From contig NZ_JARXYX010000017.1 of assembly GCF_029893585.1 (NCBI RefSeq), positions 62,001 through 126,000 of the forward strand: 64,000 bases of DNA, read 5' to 3'. A program made the position numbers and the translations under genes. The notes beneath the pieces were generated by a model. The model worked only from the letters and a program-made list of their open reading frames with translations. It did no database searches and was not told the DNA's origin. Position 1 is the first letter of the stretch. Each line of letters begins with the position of its first letter. The DNA comes from Streptomyces sp. LBL (lineage in GTDB: Bacteria > Actinomycetota > Actinomycetes > Streptomycetales > Streptomycetaceae). This document shows positions 20,001 to 28,158 of this stretch, one piece after another.

Positions 20001-22119
20001 GTGCACGCTCGGCCCGGAGCAGTGCGGCCAGCCCGGCGCGCGAGATGTCGGTGACACGCAGCTCCACCGGCCCGGCCGGGTCGATCACCTGCGCCGGCTC
20101 GCCGTCCACCTCCACGTAGCGGGTGCGCAGCGCCTCGTGGCGGGCGACGAGCTTCTCCACCGCCCACCGGACGGTGTCCACGCCGGCCTCGCCGGGTATG
20201 TCGAGCACCATCCAGGACACCCAGTCGGGTCCCTGGGGTGCCACGCGGTCCAGGAACCACAGCCCGCGCTGCCCGTAGGACAGAGGCAGCGGGCGGTCAC
20301 GGGGGACCGGGCGCGGCCCGGGCTCCGCGTCCAGGTCGAGCAGTGCGGCCTGCGCCGCGACGGTGGTGGCGGCGAACAGGGTCCGCAGGTGCAGCTCCTG
20401 GCCGCTGGCGCTGCGCAGCCGCGCCGCCAGCCGGGTCAGTTGCAGCGAGGTTCCGCCGAGCTTGAAGAAGTCGTCGTCCAGAGCGACCGAGTCCAGCTTC
20501 AGGATGTCCTGCCAGGTCTCGGCGACCATGCGCTCGGCACGGCCGGCCGGGACCCGCCGGAGACCCACGCCGTCACCGGCCGCCGCGGCCGCCGCCGGGT
20601 CCGGCAGCGCCCGCCGGTCCACCTTGCCGCTGGCATTCAGCGGGAACGCGTCCAACGTGACGTAGACGCCGGGCACATGACTCGCCGGCAGCCGCTCCCT
20701 GAGGAAACCGCGCAGATCCGGAACGGCCTCGCCGTCGTTCAGCAGCACATAGCCGGCGAGGCGCTTCGCAGCGTCCGGCAGGGTGTACGCGGTGACCACC
20801 GCGCCCCGTACCGCGGGGTGCGTGGCGAGCTGAGCCTCCACCTCGGCGGGCTCCACGCGCACACCGTTGATCTTCACCTGGTCGTCGAGCCGCCCCAGGT
20901 ACTCCAGCACACCGTCGGCCTGCCAGCGCACCCGGTCGCCCGTGCGGTACAGCCGCGAACCGTCCTTGGCGTACGGGTCGGGCACGAACCGGTCCGCTGT
21001 CAGGTCCGGCCGGCCCAGGTAGCCGCGGGCCACACCGATGCCGCCGATGTGCAGCTCACCCGGGGTGCCCACACCCACCGGGGCGCCGGACGGGTCGGTC
21101 ACCAGCACCCGGATGCCGTCGATCGGCCGGCCGATGGGCACCGGACCGGAGGTCTGCGCCGGGTCGAAGCGGTGGGCGGTGACGTCGATGGAGCACTCCG
21201 TCGGGCCGTACGTGTTCCACAGCCCGGCGTCCGTACGCTGCCGCAGCCGCTGCGCCAGCTCCGCGTGGAGTGGCTCGCCCGCACAGCAGACCGCGCGCAG
21301 TGCCCCGCAGCGCTCCCAGCCCTCCTCCTCGACGAGAAGCCGCAGCACGGACGGCACCACCTGGAGCACCGTCGACGCCGTGTCGCCCAGCGACCGCACC
21401 AGCGCGGCCGGGTCGCGCTCGGCGCCCGGCGGGGCGATCACCACGGTGCCGCCGGACACCAGCGGCGCGAAGATCTCCCAGCAGTGCGCGTCGAAGGTGG
21501 GCGAGGTCTTCTGCAGCACCCGGTCGGCGGGCGTGAGGCCGAGTTCGCGCACCGCCCAGTTGATCCGGTTCGCCAGGCCGGCGTGCGAGACCACGACGCC
21601 CTTCGGCTGTCCGGTCGAGCCGGAGGTGTAGATCACGTACGCGGCGTTCGCGGGCAGCGGTGCGCTGCCCGGAGCCTCCTGGGGGACCGATGCGGGCTCC
21701 CCGGCGGCCGTCCCGGGCACGACGGGCCGCGCACCGGCCTCCCGCACCGTCGCGGCCCCCGCCTCCCCGGTGATCACCACCGCGGCTCGGGAGTCCCGGA
21801 TCAGCCGGACCAGCCGCTCGGGGGGCTGCTCGGGGTCGAGCGGCACATACGCCGAACCGGCTCTCCAGACCGCGAGCAGCGCGGTGACCAGCTCATGGCC
21901 GCGCGGCAGGCAGACGGCCACGGGTATCTCCGGCCCGGCGCCCAGCGCCCGCAGCCGGTGCGCCAGCCGGTTCGCGCCGTGTTCCAGTTCGGCGTAGCTG
22001 AGGGAGTGTTCGCCGTCGAGCACGGCCATGGCTTCCGGTGTCGCGGACGCTTGCCGGGCGACGAGCGCGGGGGTGAGCGGGACATCGTCGGGTGAGAAAC
22101 CCGTCCGCGGTTCTGACAT
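17068..22119 (-). CDS. Two-module NRPS (A-T-C-A-T), initiating synthetase
   Basis: 1683 aa. Start ATG at 22119 has an AAGGAG ribosome site about nine bases upstream; longer upstream readings lack homology. There is no N-terminal condensation domain, so this protein should load the first residue with a free amine. Domains by approximate residue: A1 1-530 (YTSGSTG near 166), T1 (FFKLGGTS, 556), C2 590-1030 (ALHHIATDGWS near 740, canonical), A2 1050-1560 (FTSGSTG near 1214), T2 (FFRSGGNS, 1615). Hand-read codes are DAWQCATID for A1 (not assigned) and DLPKVAEVG for A2, closest in pattern to Asp/Asn-type DLTK codes with Thr239 changed to Pro. The TGA overlaps the ATG of the five-module synthetase, so the two are translationally coupled and act in series. 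Confidence 0.95.
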   Translation of the reverse strand: MSEPRTGFSPDDVPLTPALVARQASATPEAMAVLDGEHSLSYAELEHGANRLAHRLRALGAGPEIPVAVCLPRGHELVTALLAVWRAGSAYVPLDPEQPPERLVRLIRDSRAAVVITGEAGAATVREAGARPVVPGTAAGEPASVPQEAPGSAPLPANAAYVIYTSGSTGQPKGVVVSHAGLANRINWAVRELGLTPADRVLQKTSPTFDAHCWEIFAPLVSGGTVVIAPPGAERDPAALVRSLGDTASTVLQVVPSVLRLLVEEEGWERCGALRAVCCAGEPLHAELAQRLRQRTDAGLWNTYGPTECSIDVTAHRFDPAQTSGPVPIGRPIDGIRVLVTDPSGAPVGVGTPGELHIGGIGVARGYLGRPDLTADRFVPDPYAKDGSRLYRTGDRVRWQADGVLEYLGRLDDQVKINGVRVEPAEVEAQLATHPAVRGAVVTAYTLPDAAKRLAGYVLLNDGEAVPDLRGFLRERLPASHVPGVYVTLDAFPLNASGKVDRRALPDPAAAAAAGDGVGLRRVPAGRAERMVAETWQDILKLDSVALDDDFFKLGGTSLQLTRLAARLRSASGQELHLRTLFAATTVAAQAALLDLDAEPGPRPVPRDRPLPLSYGQRGLWFLDRVAPQGPDWVSWMVLDIPGEAGVDTVRWAVEKLVARHEALRTRYVEVDGEPAQVIDPAGPVELRVTDISRAGLAALLRAERAQGFDLEHGPILRALLIRLDDGSRLLSLALHHIATDGWSSAVLEREFGQLAGSAPDGAAPGLPALPVQYADYAVWQRGRLTDEAVAPELAYWRDALRDLPELALPTDRPRPPVRDGRGAAAVFTVPAEVVDQLTEFGRRQGATPFMVLLTAYATVLGRHSGQWDIPVGTPVAGRGLPELDGVVGFFLNNVVLRCRLDGSLTFAEALERVSSTAKQAFAHQELPFERLVEDLVPDRDLSRTPLYQAAFDLHDGEFSGRIGDTEAELAELREGWNIAHTDLTLMMRPGPAGTLFGALEYATSLFDEATAERLAGHLLRVLAAASTDPGQRLDRLELLDDAELRTLEGWSVAAELPAGATVPELIAARTARTPEAVAVHGDGFALSYRELQTRAHRIAHRLAELGFGPESVAGVLVDRGPWLHAAQLGVWRAGGAHLPLDPSFPAERISAMLDAAGARIVLTDGGGASRVHGGRFTVIDLADPASVPETLPVTAPDVAADPDRLAYTIFTSGSTGTPKGVGVPHRGLANHLAWAAGELAGTGTGDGTPADARFAGGGSAVFSSVAFDLVVPNLWAPLTTGQPVHLLPQDMDLSDLGKRLVDGGPYSFLKLTPGHLEILGHQLDDEQAEGLARVVVVAGEALQGRLADRWARLLGPDRLINEYGPTEASVGTCVHPLTAPVADGVVPIGSPLPGMVMRILDEQLRQVPIGGVGEVHVGGTGVARGYLGRPGLTADRFLPDPYGPPGSRLYRTGDLGRWRPGGAVDFLGRNDDQVKILGHRIELGEVRSVLATHDGLRDTVVIALPGPSGDLSLVAYVVPADGAPCPDDEQLAAHCGQRLPHYMVPAVFVPVPLIPLNANGKLDRAALPDPAASPRPATGDAPLSIVEEAIGEIWHEVLGRTAGPDDNFFRSGGNSILAIRLIAALQDEYEISLPVRVVFEHPTVAGQAKAVEDAIRAEIHQLSEDSRFGTEFATARDEEHQA

Positions 22120-22312
22120 GGTGGTGGCTCTCCTTGTGAGATCGTCGGTCGGCCCCCAGGAAGCGGTTCGTTCCCGGCGCCGGTGGCGGGCGCCGCTGGG
22201 GCATGAGCTGTGGGACGGAGCAGGATGCGCGGAGCGGGGCCCCGGTGCGGTGGCGGCGGCTCTTCCCCGGCCGACGAAGGGCGGGGTCCTCTCGGGTGGT
22301 GGCGGGCTCGTC

Positions 22313-22345
22313 GTCCGGTACGGCACCTCGGGCACCGCACCGGAC
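22313..22345. other. Inverted repeat between mbtH and the first NRPS gene
   Basis: GTCCGGT-A-CGG pairs with CCG-C-ACCGGAC across an 11-base loop: ten base pairs with one A/C mismatch. It sits inside the 265-bp gap between mbtH and the NRPS start, the longest gap in the operon. There is no T-run, so it may be an mRNA processing or attenuating stem rather than a full terminator. Confidence 0.4.
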
Positions 22346-22384
22346 GATGTTTCGCCGACCAGACACGATCGGCGGGGCGCCGTC

Positions 22385-22612
22385 CTAGACGGCCGGGGCG
22401 TTCTCCGCCATGCGCCTGCGGAGGCCGGCCGGGCGCATGTCGGTCCAGATCTCGCCGATGTGGGCCAGGCACTCCTCGCGGGTGCCCTCGGTTCCCTCCG
22501 CACGCCAGCCGGCGGGCAGTTCACGGTCGGTCCACCAGACCGAGTACTGCTCCTCGTCGTTGAGTACGACGCGGAAGGCGGCCTTGGCGGTGTCGGACTG
22601 CTGTTCGGGCAT
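22385..22612 (-). CDS. mbtH: MbtH-like protein
   Basis: 75 aa. Small chaperone-like partner that stabilises or activates NRPS adenylation domains in the cytoplasm. Family signature residues are present: FRVVLNDEEQYSVWW near 13-27, LPAGW near 33, then a C-terminal WTDMRPAGLRRRM. The ATG at 22612 follows a strong GAGGAGA ribosome site at six bases. Longer readings in the same frame run through the upstream gene and are not credible. It lies between the SbnA-like gene and the NRPS genes, as usual for this family. Confidence 0.95.
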   Translation of the reverse strand: MPEQQSDTAKAAFRVVLNDEEQYSVWWTDRELPAGWRAEGTEGTREECLAHIGEIWTDMRPAGLRRRMAENAPAV

Positions 22613-22692
22613 GTCTGTCTCCTCAAGTGATGTGCGCTGAGCAGGGAGGTGCTGTGGATGGATCTGTCCGGGGCCGGGCGGGCCGGGGGGCG

Positions 22693-23703
22693 TCAGACGG
22701 TCGTGGTGAGCGGCGCCTTCCACAGGTGGGCCACGTCCCCGAACCGTTGCGTGACCCATTCGTCGCAGTACACGGTGTCGAGGTAGCGGTCCCCGCCGTC
22801 GGGGAAGACGAGCACGCAGTTCGAGCCCTCGGGGATACCCGGAGCCAGCTGTTCGAGCGCGGAGACGACCGCTCCCGAGGACGCCCCCGCGAGCACCGCC
22901 TCGCGCATCACCAGCCGCCGGCAGGCGGCCACGCTGTCCAGGTCGGGCACGTGCACGACCTCGTCGGCGAGGGAGGGGTCGGCCAGCGGCGGCCGGATCC
23001 CGGCTCCGTGTCCCGGCAGCAGCCGGGGCCCGGGCGGGTTGCCGAAGATCGCGCTGCCCTGGGCGTCCACTCCGACCACCGTGGTCCGCAGGCCGTGGGA
23101 GCGGATGTACTCGGCGCAGCCGCGCAGCGTGCCGAAGGTGCTGACGGCGGTGAACAGGTAGTCGACCCGCCCGCCGAGAGCCCGGTCGATCTCCGCCATC
23201 GTCAGATGGTGGGCCCGCGGGTTGTCCGGGTTGGCGTACTGGTTGGGCCAGTACGCGTCCGGAGTGGACGCCACCAGTTCCCGTACCCGGCGCAGTCTGG
23301 CCGGCAGATACTCCCCGGTCTCCGGATCGGGCCGGCGTACGACCTCCACCTCGGCCCGGTAGGCACGGAGCATGGCGATGTTCCTGGTGGTGGTGCGGGC
23401 ATCGACGACGCAGACGAAGCGCAGACCGAAGTAGCGGCAGAGCTGCGCGAGTCCCACGCCCAGGTTTCCGGAACTGCTCTCGACGACGACGGAACGGCGC
23501 GGGTCGATCTCGCCGCTGTGCACCTTGGCGGCGAGCAGCCGCACCGCTGTGCGGTCCTTGATGCTGCCACCCGGGTTGAAGTGCTCCATCTTCGCGTAGA
23601 CCCGCGACGGGAAACCCGGCAGCAGCCGGTCCAGGGCCACCAGTGGTGTACCGCCGATGGCGTCGGGGAGTCCTTTGGCGACGGTGAGTCCTCGGTGTTT
23701 CAT
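22693..23703 (-). CDS. sbnA: SbnA-like PLP enzyme for 2,3-diaminopropionate synthesis
   Basis: 336 aa, fold type II PLP enzyme of the cysteine synthase superfamily. In the SbnA branch, O-phosphoserine and glutamate are joined to N-(1-amino-1-carboxyl-2-ethyl)-glutamate, which SbnB then oxidises to 2,3-diaminopropionate. The PLP lysine is K49 in NPGGSIKDRTA. The phosphate/substrate loop SSSGNLG lies at 76-82, followed by STFGTLRG and GASSGAVVSAL. Start ATG 23703 overlaps the TGA of the upstream paralogue (ATGA). No SbnB homologue is in the window; it could lie past the left edge. Context points to a diamino acid monomer for the NRPS. A cysteine or cystathionine synthase role is less likely given the cluster setting and the loop sequence. 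Confidence 0.85.
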   Translation of the reverse strand: MKHRGLTVAKGLPDAIGGTPLVALDRLLPGFPSRVYAKMEHFNPGGSIKDRTAVRLLAAKVHSGEIDPRRSVVVESSSGNLGVGLAQLCRYFGLRFVCVVDARTTTRNIAMLRAYRAEVEVVRRPDPETGEYLPARLRRVRELVASTPDAYWPNQYANPDNPRAHHLTMAEIDRALGGRVDYLFTAVSTFGTLRGCAEYIRSHGLRTTVVGVDAQGSAIFGNPPGPRLLPGHGAGIRPPLADPSLADEVVHVPDLDSVAACRRLVMREAVLAGASSGAVVSALEQLAPGIPEGSNCVLVFPDGGDRYLDTVYCDEWVTQRFGDVAHLWKAPLTTTV

Positions 23704-24575
23704 GACCGGACGGTCTCCTTGCCCTCGATGGTGTCCACCAGGCGTCCGCCACCGACCGGGGCGATCAGGACGCAGTTCGATCCCGGAGCGATACGAGGGG
23801 CGATCCGGCGCAGCGCCGCCGCGGCGGCCGCGGTCGAACGGTCGGGCAGGATGCCCTGGGTGAGCAGCAGCCGGTCCGCCATGACGGCGGTCTCCGCCGC
23901 GCCGACCCGTACCACTTCGTCCACGCCGAACGGCACCGCCAGCGGGTCGTCCGGAGAGGACCCCTTGCCGGTGTAGACCGCGATGACCGAGGTCGCCCTC
24001 CCCTGGAGCCGCATGTACTCGGCGCAGCCGCCCAGGGCACGTGGATACGCGAGGTCGCACAGGATGTGGTCGACCTGGCCGTCGAGTGCCTCGGCGATCT
24101 CCCGCGGAATGTCGGTGTCGTCCTGGGGCTGCAGCGGCCCGGCGGTGGCGCTGAGCCACAGCACCCCCGGTTCGGACGCCGCGAGTTCCCGGACCCGTGC
24201 CCGGCCGGCCCCGGCGGGCACCGTCTCGGCGCGGGCGCCGTACGCGGTCAGCAGCGCCGGGTACGGCTGCGGGAGCGCGCCCTCGACGACGGCGAGGAAG
24301 TCGATTCCGTAGTAGCGGCACACCTGAGCCAGCGACACGGCGAGGTCCGGCGAGCAGACCTCGACGGCCAGTGAGCTCCCGGGCAGTAGTTCCCCTCCCC
24401 GTATGGCGTCCCGCATGAGGGAAAGAGCGGTGCGGTCCTCGATGCTGCCCCCCGGGTTGTGCCGCTCCATTTTCACGAGGACACGGGACCGGAATCCCTC
24501 CAAAAAATTCTCCAACTCCACCAGTGGGGTCGCTCCGATGGTGGAAAGGATTCCTCGGTGTACGTCCCGGTTCAC
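23700..24575 (-). CDS. Degenerate SbnA/cysteine-synthase-like protein lacking the PLP lysine
   Basis: 291 aa, GTG start at 24575. It aligns along its length with the adjacent SbnA-like enzyme (IGATPLVELENF, HNPGGSIEDRTA, GCAEYM, GSNCVLI). Every PLP site is altered: the Schiff-base lysine is Glu46 (GAG in the DNA), SSSGNLG reads CSPDLAV, STFGTLRG reads AYPRALGG, and the GASSGAV loop reads DRSTAAA. The frame is open throughout and codon use looks normal, so this is a maintained protein rather than decay. It is coupled by ATGA overlap to the intact enzyme. It probably cannot bind PLP; a structural or regulatory partner of the intact paralogue, or a new function, is possible. Confidence 0.85.
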   Translation of the reverse strand: MNRDVHRGILSTIGATPLVELENFLEGFRSRVLVKMERHNPGGSIEDRTALSLMRDAIRGGELLPGSSLAVEVCSPDLAVSLAQVCRYYGIDFLAVVEGALPQPYPALLTAYGARAETVPAGAGRARVRELAASEPGVLWLSATAGPLQPQDDTDIPREIAEALDGQVDHILCDLAYPRALGGCAEYMRLQGRATSVIAVYTGKGSSPDDPLAVPFGVDEVVRVGAAETAVMADRLLLTQGILPDRSTAAAAAALRRIAPRIAPGSNCVLIAPVGGGRLVDTIEGKETVRS

Positions 24576-24663
24576 TTCTTCCCCTCTCCCTGATTCCTGA
24601 ATGAATATGCGACAGCCGTCTACAGGGCTTCTATGGGAATTCCCGCTTCCCTATACGGGTCGG

Positions 24664-25629
24664 TCAGTCGGACATCGCCACGAGGACACGCCGGGCCCCG
24701 GTGAAGGGGCGGCGGCCGTGCGCCAGCAGGACGTTGTCGATCAGCAGCAGGTCCCCGGCCCGCCAGCCCACGTCCACGGCGTGGTCGAGTCCGCGGTCGC
24801 GGATCTGTTCCACGTACGCGGCCGGGATGGGGCTGCCGTCGGCGAAGGTCACCCACTGGGGCAGTTCCTCAGGCGGCAGGATCGCGGCGAGCTGCGCCGC
24901 GGTGTCGTCGCCGAGACCGGCCGGATGCCACTGGTCCGCCTGGTTGAACCACACCTCCGCCCCGGTGACCGGGTGGCGGGTGGTGGCCGGACGGTGCTGG
25001 GCGACCCACAGCCCGCCGTCCGCCTTCCACCGCCACTCGGCCCCCGTGCCGGCGAGGAACGCCTCGACCCGGCCGCGGTCCTCGGTCTCGAAGGTGTCCT
25101 GCCAGCTCTTGCCGAGCCCGTACCCGTCGTGCAGGTTCTGTACATAGCGGACGCCGTCGCGGAACGCCTCGCGCACCTCGTCGTCGAGCGCCCGGAGCCA
25201 CAGCGCGGCGTCCACGACGGGTGTCGCACCGCCGGACCCGGGGGTGGTCTCGCAGTAGAAGGCGAGCCTGGCCGGCCAACTGTGCGCGTAGCTCATCTCG
25301 TTGTGCATCGAGATGGTGAATTCCTGCGGGTACTCGGTCGATGTGTACACGTTCCCGCCGACCTTGGTGCGCGGGGAGTTCCCGTGCACATAGGCGAGCC
25401 GGTTGGGCAGGAGCAGATCAAGTGTCGGTCCGAGCGTGTCCGGGGTGATCCCGAAACCGCGCAGGACCAGTCCCTTCTCGCGGGCCAGCACCTCAGTGAG
25501 ACTCGCGCCGTCCGTGAATTGTCTCAAGGACTCGGCGAGTTGCTCCGTTCCCGTACCCCGTGCGGCCGTGTTCGCGACGATCTCTCCGGGGGTCCAGGAG
25601 TCGGCCTTCTGTTCCTCGGCGGTGTGCAT
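24664..25629 (-). CDS. SyrP-like TauD/TfdA-family Fe(II)/2-oxoglutarate hydroxylase
   Basis: 321 aa. Non-heme iron dioxygenase likely to beta-hydroxylate an amino acid, free or carrier-bound, during peptide assembly. Facial triad: H109 and E111 in MHNEMSY and H304 in LLIDNVLLAHGRRPF; the 2-oxoglutarate arginine is at 313/314 (GARR). The HxE rather than HxD motif, with WPARLAFYC and GGATPVVD, matches the SyrP branch known to hydroxylate carrier-bound aspartate. I prefer ATG 25629 with an AGGGA ribosome site; an in-frame ATG at 25644 adds five residues. First gene of the operon, 88 bp before the degenerate SbnA-like gene. Confidence 0.85.
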   Translation of the reverse strand: MHTAEEQKADSWTPGEIVANTAARGTGTEQLAESLRQFTDGASLTEVLAREKGLVLRGFGITPDTLGPTLDLLLPNRLAYVHGNSPRTKVGGNVYTSTEYPQEFTISMHNEMSYAHSWPARLAFYCETTPGSGGATPVVDAALWLRALDDEVREAFRDGVRYVQNLHDGYGLGKSWQDTFETEDRGRVEAFLAGTGAEWRWKADGGLWVAQHRPATTRHPVTGAEVWFNQADQWHPAGLGDDTAAQLAAILPPEELPQWVTFADGSPIPAAYVEQIRDRGLDHAVDVGWRAGDLLLIDNVLLAHGRRPFTGARRVLVAMSD

Positions 25630-25984
25630 GGACGGTTCCCTCATCTCTGCGCCGGGTTGGTCACTTCGTTGCAGAGTCCGCCGGGCTCCATGCCGGAATC
25701 TATGAAGGTCCTACACGGCCGCCCCAGGGACCCGGACCCGGTCCCGGTCACCCACGCCGAACGGCGCCGGACCACGGTCCGGCCCGTCGGCGACCTCGAC
25801 GCGGGCGAGGGCACGCGGCCGCGTGCCCCGGCGGCCCGCCTCACGGTCGCTGGGGCGGCAGTCGGTCGTAGGCGGCCGTGTCCCGCCTCACGGTCGCCGG
25901 GGCCGCAGGCGGCCGTACGGTATCCGCCGACCCGACCCGACCCGGCCCGATTCGTCCGCACCGCCCCAACACGTGAGGAAGCGG

Positions 25985-26090
25985 GCCGTGTCCCTCCGGT
26001 CCGGAGGCGACGCGGGCTGCTGCTCCCTCCAATCCGGACGGGAGACGGGTCGCTGTTCCCTCCGGTCCGGACGGGACACGGGTCGCAGTT
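25985..26090. repeat. Imperfect tandem repeats in the 25630-26103 intergenic region
   Basis: Three imperfect copies of a roughly 33-bp unit (core CCCTCCGGTCCGGA plus CGGG, then a CTGTTCCCTCC-like segment) fill the space just downstream of the SARP gene stop. A second short repeat, CGCCTCACGGTCGC, occurs twice at about 25839 and 25886. The rest of the 474-bp gap shows no convincing gene; the hydroxylase promoter must lie in it. Confidence 0.6.
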
Positions 26091-26103
26091 CGCGCCCGGC
26101 GGG

Positions 26104-28098
26104 TCACCCGGAAGCGGCCGCCGCCAGGCCGGCCCGCGGTACCAGGCGGAGGCGTGCACGGGCCGCCGCGGGCTTCGGCGACCTACCGCGCGCCGACCCC
26201 TCGGGTGCCGGTGCAGTGTCCCCGGCCAAGGCCAGCAGACGGACCAGCTCGTGGCACCTGTACAGCGGCTGACCCGTGACATCGACTCCGCAGATGTCCA
26301 GCAGGGCCGCGTCCACCAGCGACTCCAGGCCGCGTTCCGCCTCGTTCGCGCAGACGCCGAGGAGTTCCCCGGCCTGCTGTGCCGTGAACGGCCGCGGCCC
26401 CGTCCCGGCGAGCGCGTTCAGGACGACCCGACCGCCCGCGTCCAGCAGCAGGACCGAGCGCCACAGGGCGTCCCGGACGCTGAGGTCTCCATAGCTCAAC
26501 TCGTCCAGCCGGAACCGGGGTTCGGCCAGCCGGGCGGCGAGACGCGCCGCCGGCCAGAACGGGCGGGCCGCCAGCCGGGTGCCGGTCACGCGCAGGGCGA
26601 GCGGCAGTCCGGCGCAGCAGGCGACCAGGTCGTCGAAGGTGTCCGCGGCCCCGTCGGCCGGCGACCGGCCGGCGGCCGAGGCGAGCAGCGTCAGCGCGTC
26701 GTCGTCGTTCAGCGGACCCAGTCCCAGCGAGAAGGAACCGGCCACGTGTGTGAGCTGGGTACGGCAGGTGACCAGGACCGTGGCCTCGGCACTGCCCGGC
26801 AGCAGCGGCCCCAGCTGGACGTCACTGACGGCGTTGTCCAGCACGATCAGCAGCCGTCGCTCCGCCGTACGGCTGCGATAGCGCCGTATCAGTTCCTCCA
26901 GGTCGTCCGGTGCGGCCGAAGCCCCGCCGCGCTCCGGGCCGGGCTCCCCCAGTGCCCGCAGCAGCCGCCTGAGCACGTCGCCGGGATCACGGGGCGTACC
27001 GTCGGGCCGGCACAGGTCCACGTACAGCTGCCCGTCCGGATACCGCCAGGCGTGCGCGTGTGCGGCGTGCACGGCGAGCGCGGTCTTGCCGATGCCCGCC
27101 ATCCCGGTGAGCAGGAAACGCCGGGGGCGCGAGGAGCCGCCCTCGCCGCGCGAGCTGTCCGCGGCGGCCGAGATCATCGAGCCCAGCGCGGCCAGTTCGC
27201 TCCCTCGCCCGGTGAAGTCGTCGATGTCGGGCGGGAGCATCGCCGGACCGACCGGCCCCGTACCCGTACCCGTACCCGTACCCGTACCCGTACCCGCGTC
27301 CCGCCCCGCCCAGGGCCGGGCGCCGCTGCCGGCCGGTGCCATCCCGATCGGCGGCGGAGACTCAAGCCCCAGTTCCCCGCCCAGCACCGCCTGGTACGTG
27401 GCGCCGAGCGCGGTCCCCGGGTCGACTCCGAGCTGCTCCACGAGTACCTTCCGGCCCTCGTGGTACGTACCCAGCGCGTCGGCCTGCCGCCCGCACCGGT
27501 ACAACGCGGTCATCAGCTGTGCCCGCAGCCGCTCCCGGGTCGGATGCTGCGCCACCGCCGCCGTCAGCTCGCCGGTCACCCGTTCGTGCCGGCCGAGCGC
27601 GAGATCCGCCTCGATCCGGTTCTCCAGCGCGAGGATCCGGGCCTCCTCCAGCGGGGCCAGCTCCATGTCCCGCATGAACTCGGTGACGTTGGCCAGAGCC
27701 GGCCCGTGCCACAGCTCCAGCGCCTCGTGCAGCAGACTCGCCGCGGTCGCGTACTCCTGCCGCCGCAGCGCCTCCTGGCCCTGCCGCTCCAGCCGTTCGA
27801 ACTCCAGCAGGTCGACCCTGCTGTCCCGGGCGACGAGGAGATATCCGGGCTGGCGCCTGACGACCGCGACCTCCGAGCCCAGCAGACCCCGTAGCCGCGA
27901 CATGTACGTGTAGATCTGTGCGCTCGCGGTCGCCGGAGGGTCCCAGCCCCAGAGCAGGCTGCTCAGCCGGGAGTCCGAGACCACCTGCCCGGGTGCGAGG
28001 AGCATGGCCGCGAGGACCGTGTGCATTTTGGACCCGGAAAGCGCGACCCGGCCACCGTCGTCTCTCGCCTCGACCGGTCCCAGAACCCGAAACTCCAT
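26104..28098 (-). CDS. SARP/AfsR-type transcriptional regulator with NB-ARC domain
   Basis: 664 aa. Cluster-type activator: OmpR-like winged helix at 1-95 (MEFRVLGPVEA, ends PGYLLVA), bacterial transcriptional activator (BTAD) helices 98-245, a Gly/Thr-rich linker near 270-280, then an NB-ARC/STAND ATPase with Walker A GMAGIGKTALA near 340, RRLLIVLDN (Walker B) and GLPLAL. Unlike full AfsR it lacks the C-terminal TPR block. ATG 28098 has a GGGGTG element about seven bases upstream. It lies head-on behind the NRPS operon and divergent from a small secreted peptide gene. The likely role is pathway-specific activation of the NRPS operon. Confidence 0.93.
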   Translation of the reverse strand: MEFRVLGPVEARDDGGRVALSGSKMHTVLAAMLLAPGQVVSDSRLSSLLWGWDPPATASAQIYTYMSRLRGLLGSEVAVVRRQPGYLLVARDSRVDLLEFERLERQGQEALRRQEYATAASLLHEALELWHGPALANVTEFMRDMELAPLEEARILALENRIEADLALGRHERVTGELTAAVAQHPTRERLRAQLMTALYRCGRQADALGTYHEGRKVLVEQLGVDPGTALGATYQAVLGGELGLESPPPIGMAPAGSGARPWAGRDAGTGTGTGTGTGTGPVGPAMLPPDIDDFTGRGSELAALGSMISAAADSSRGEGGSSRPRRFLLTGMAGIGKTALAVHAAHAHAWRYPDGQLYVDLCRPDGTPRDPGDVLRRLLRALGEPGPERGGASAAPDDLEELIRRYRSRTAERRLLIVLDNAVSDVQLGPLLPGSAEATVLVTCRTQLTHVAGSFSLGLGPLNDDDALTLLASAAGRSPADGAADTFDDLVACCAGLPLALRVTGTRLAARPFWPAARLAARLAEPRFRLDELSYGDLSVRDALWRSVLLLDAGGRVVLNALAGTGPRPFTAQQAGELLGVCANEAERGLESLVDAALLDICGVDVTGQPLYRCHELVRLLALAGDTAPAPEGSARGRSPKPAAARARLRLVPRAGLAAAASG
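27257..27292. repeat. Hexanucleotide microsatellite (CCCGTA) x6 inside the SARP gene
   Basis: Six perfect CCCGTA units. On the coding strand they give alternating Gly-Thr in the linker between the BTAD and NB-ARC parts. The unit is a multiple of three, so copy-number change alters linker length without a frameshift. Confidence 0.95.
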
Positions 28099-28158
28099 AA
28101 GTCGTCACCCCGTTTGTCGCCCTGATCTGAGCCATGGCTAGAAGTCGAACGTACGTGC

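Noticed and set aside
22385..23752. 455-codon minus-strand frame containing MbtH
   Set aside because: Only the last 75 codons are MbtH; the rest is an out-of-frame reading of the SbnA-like gene.
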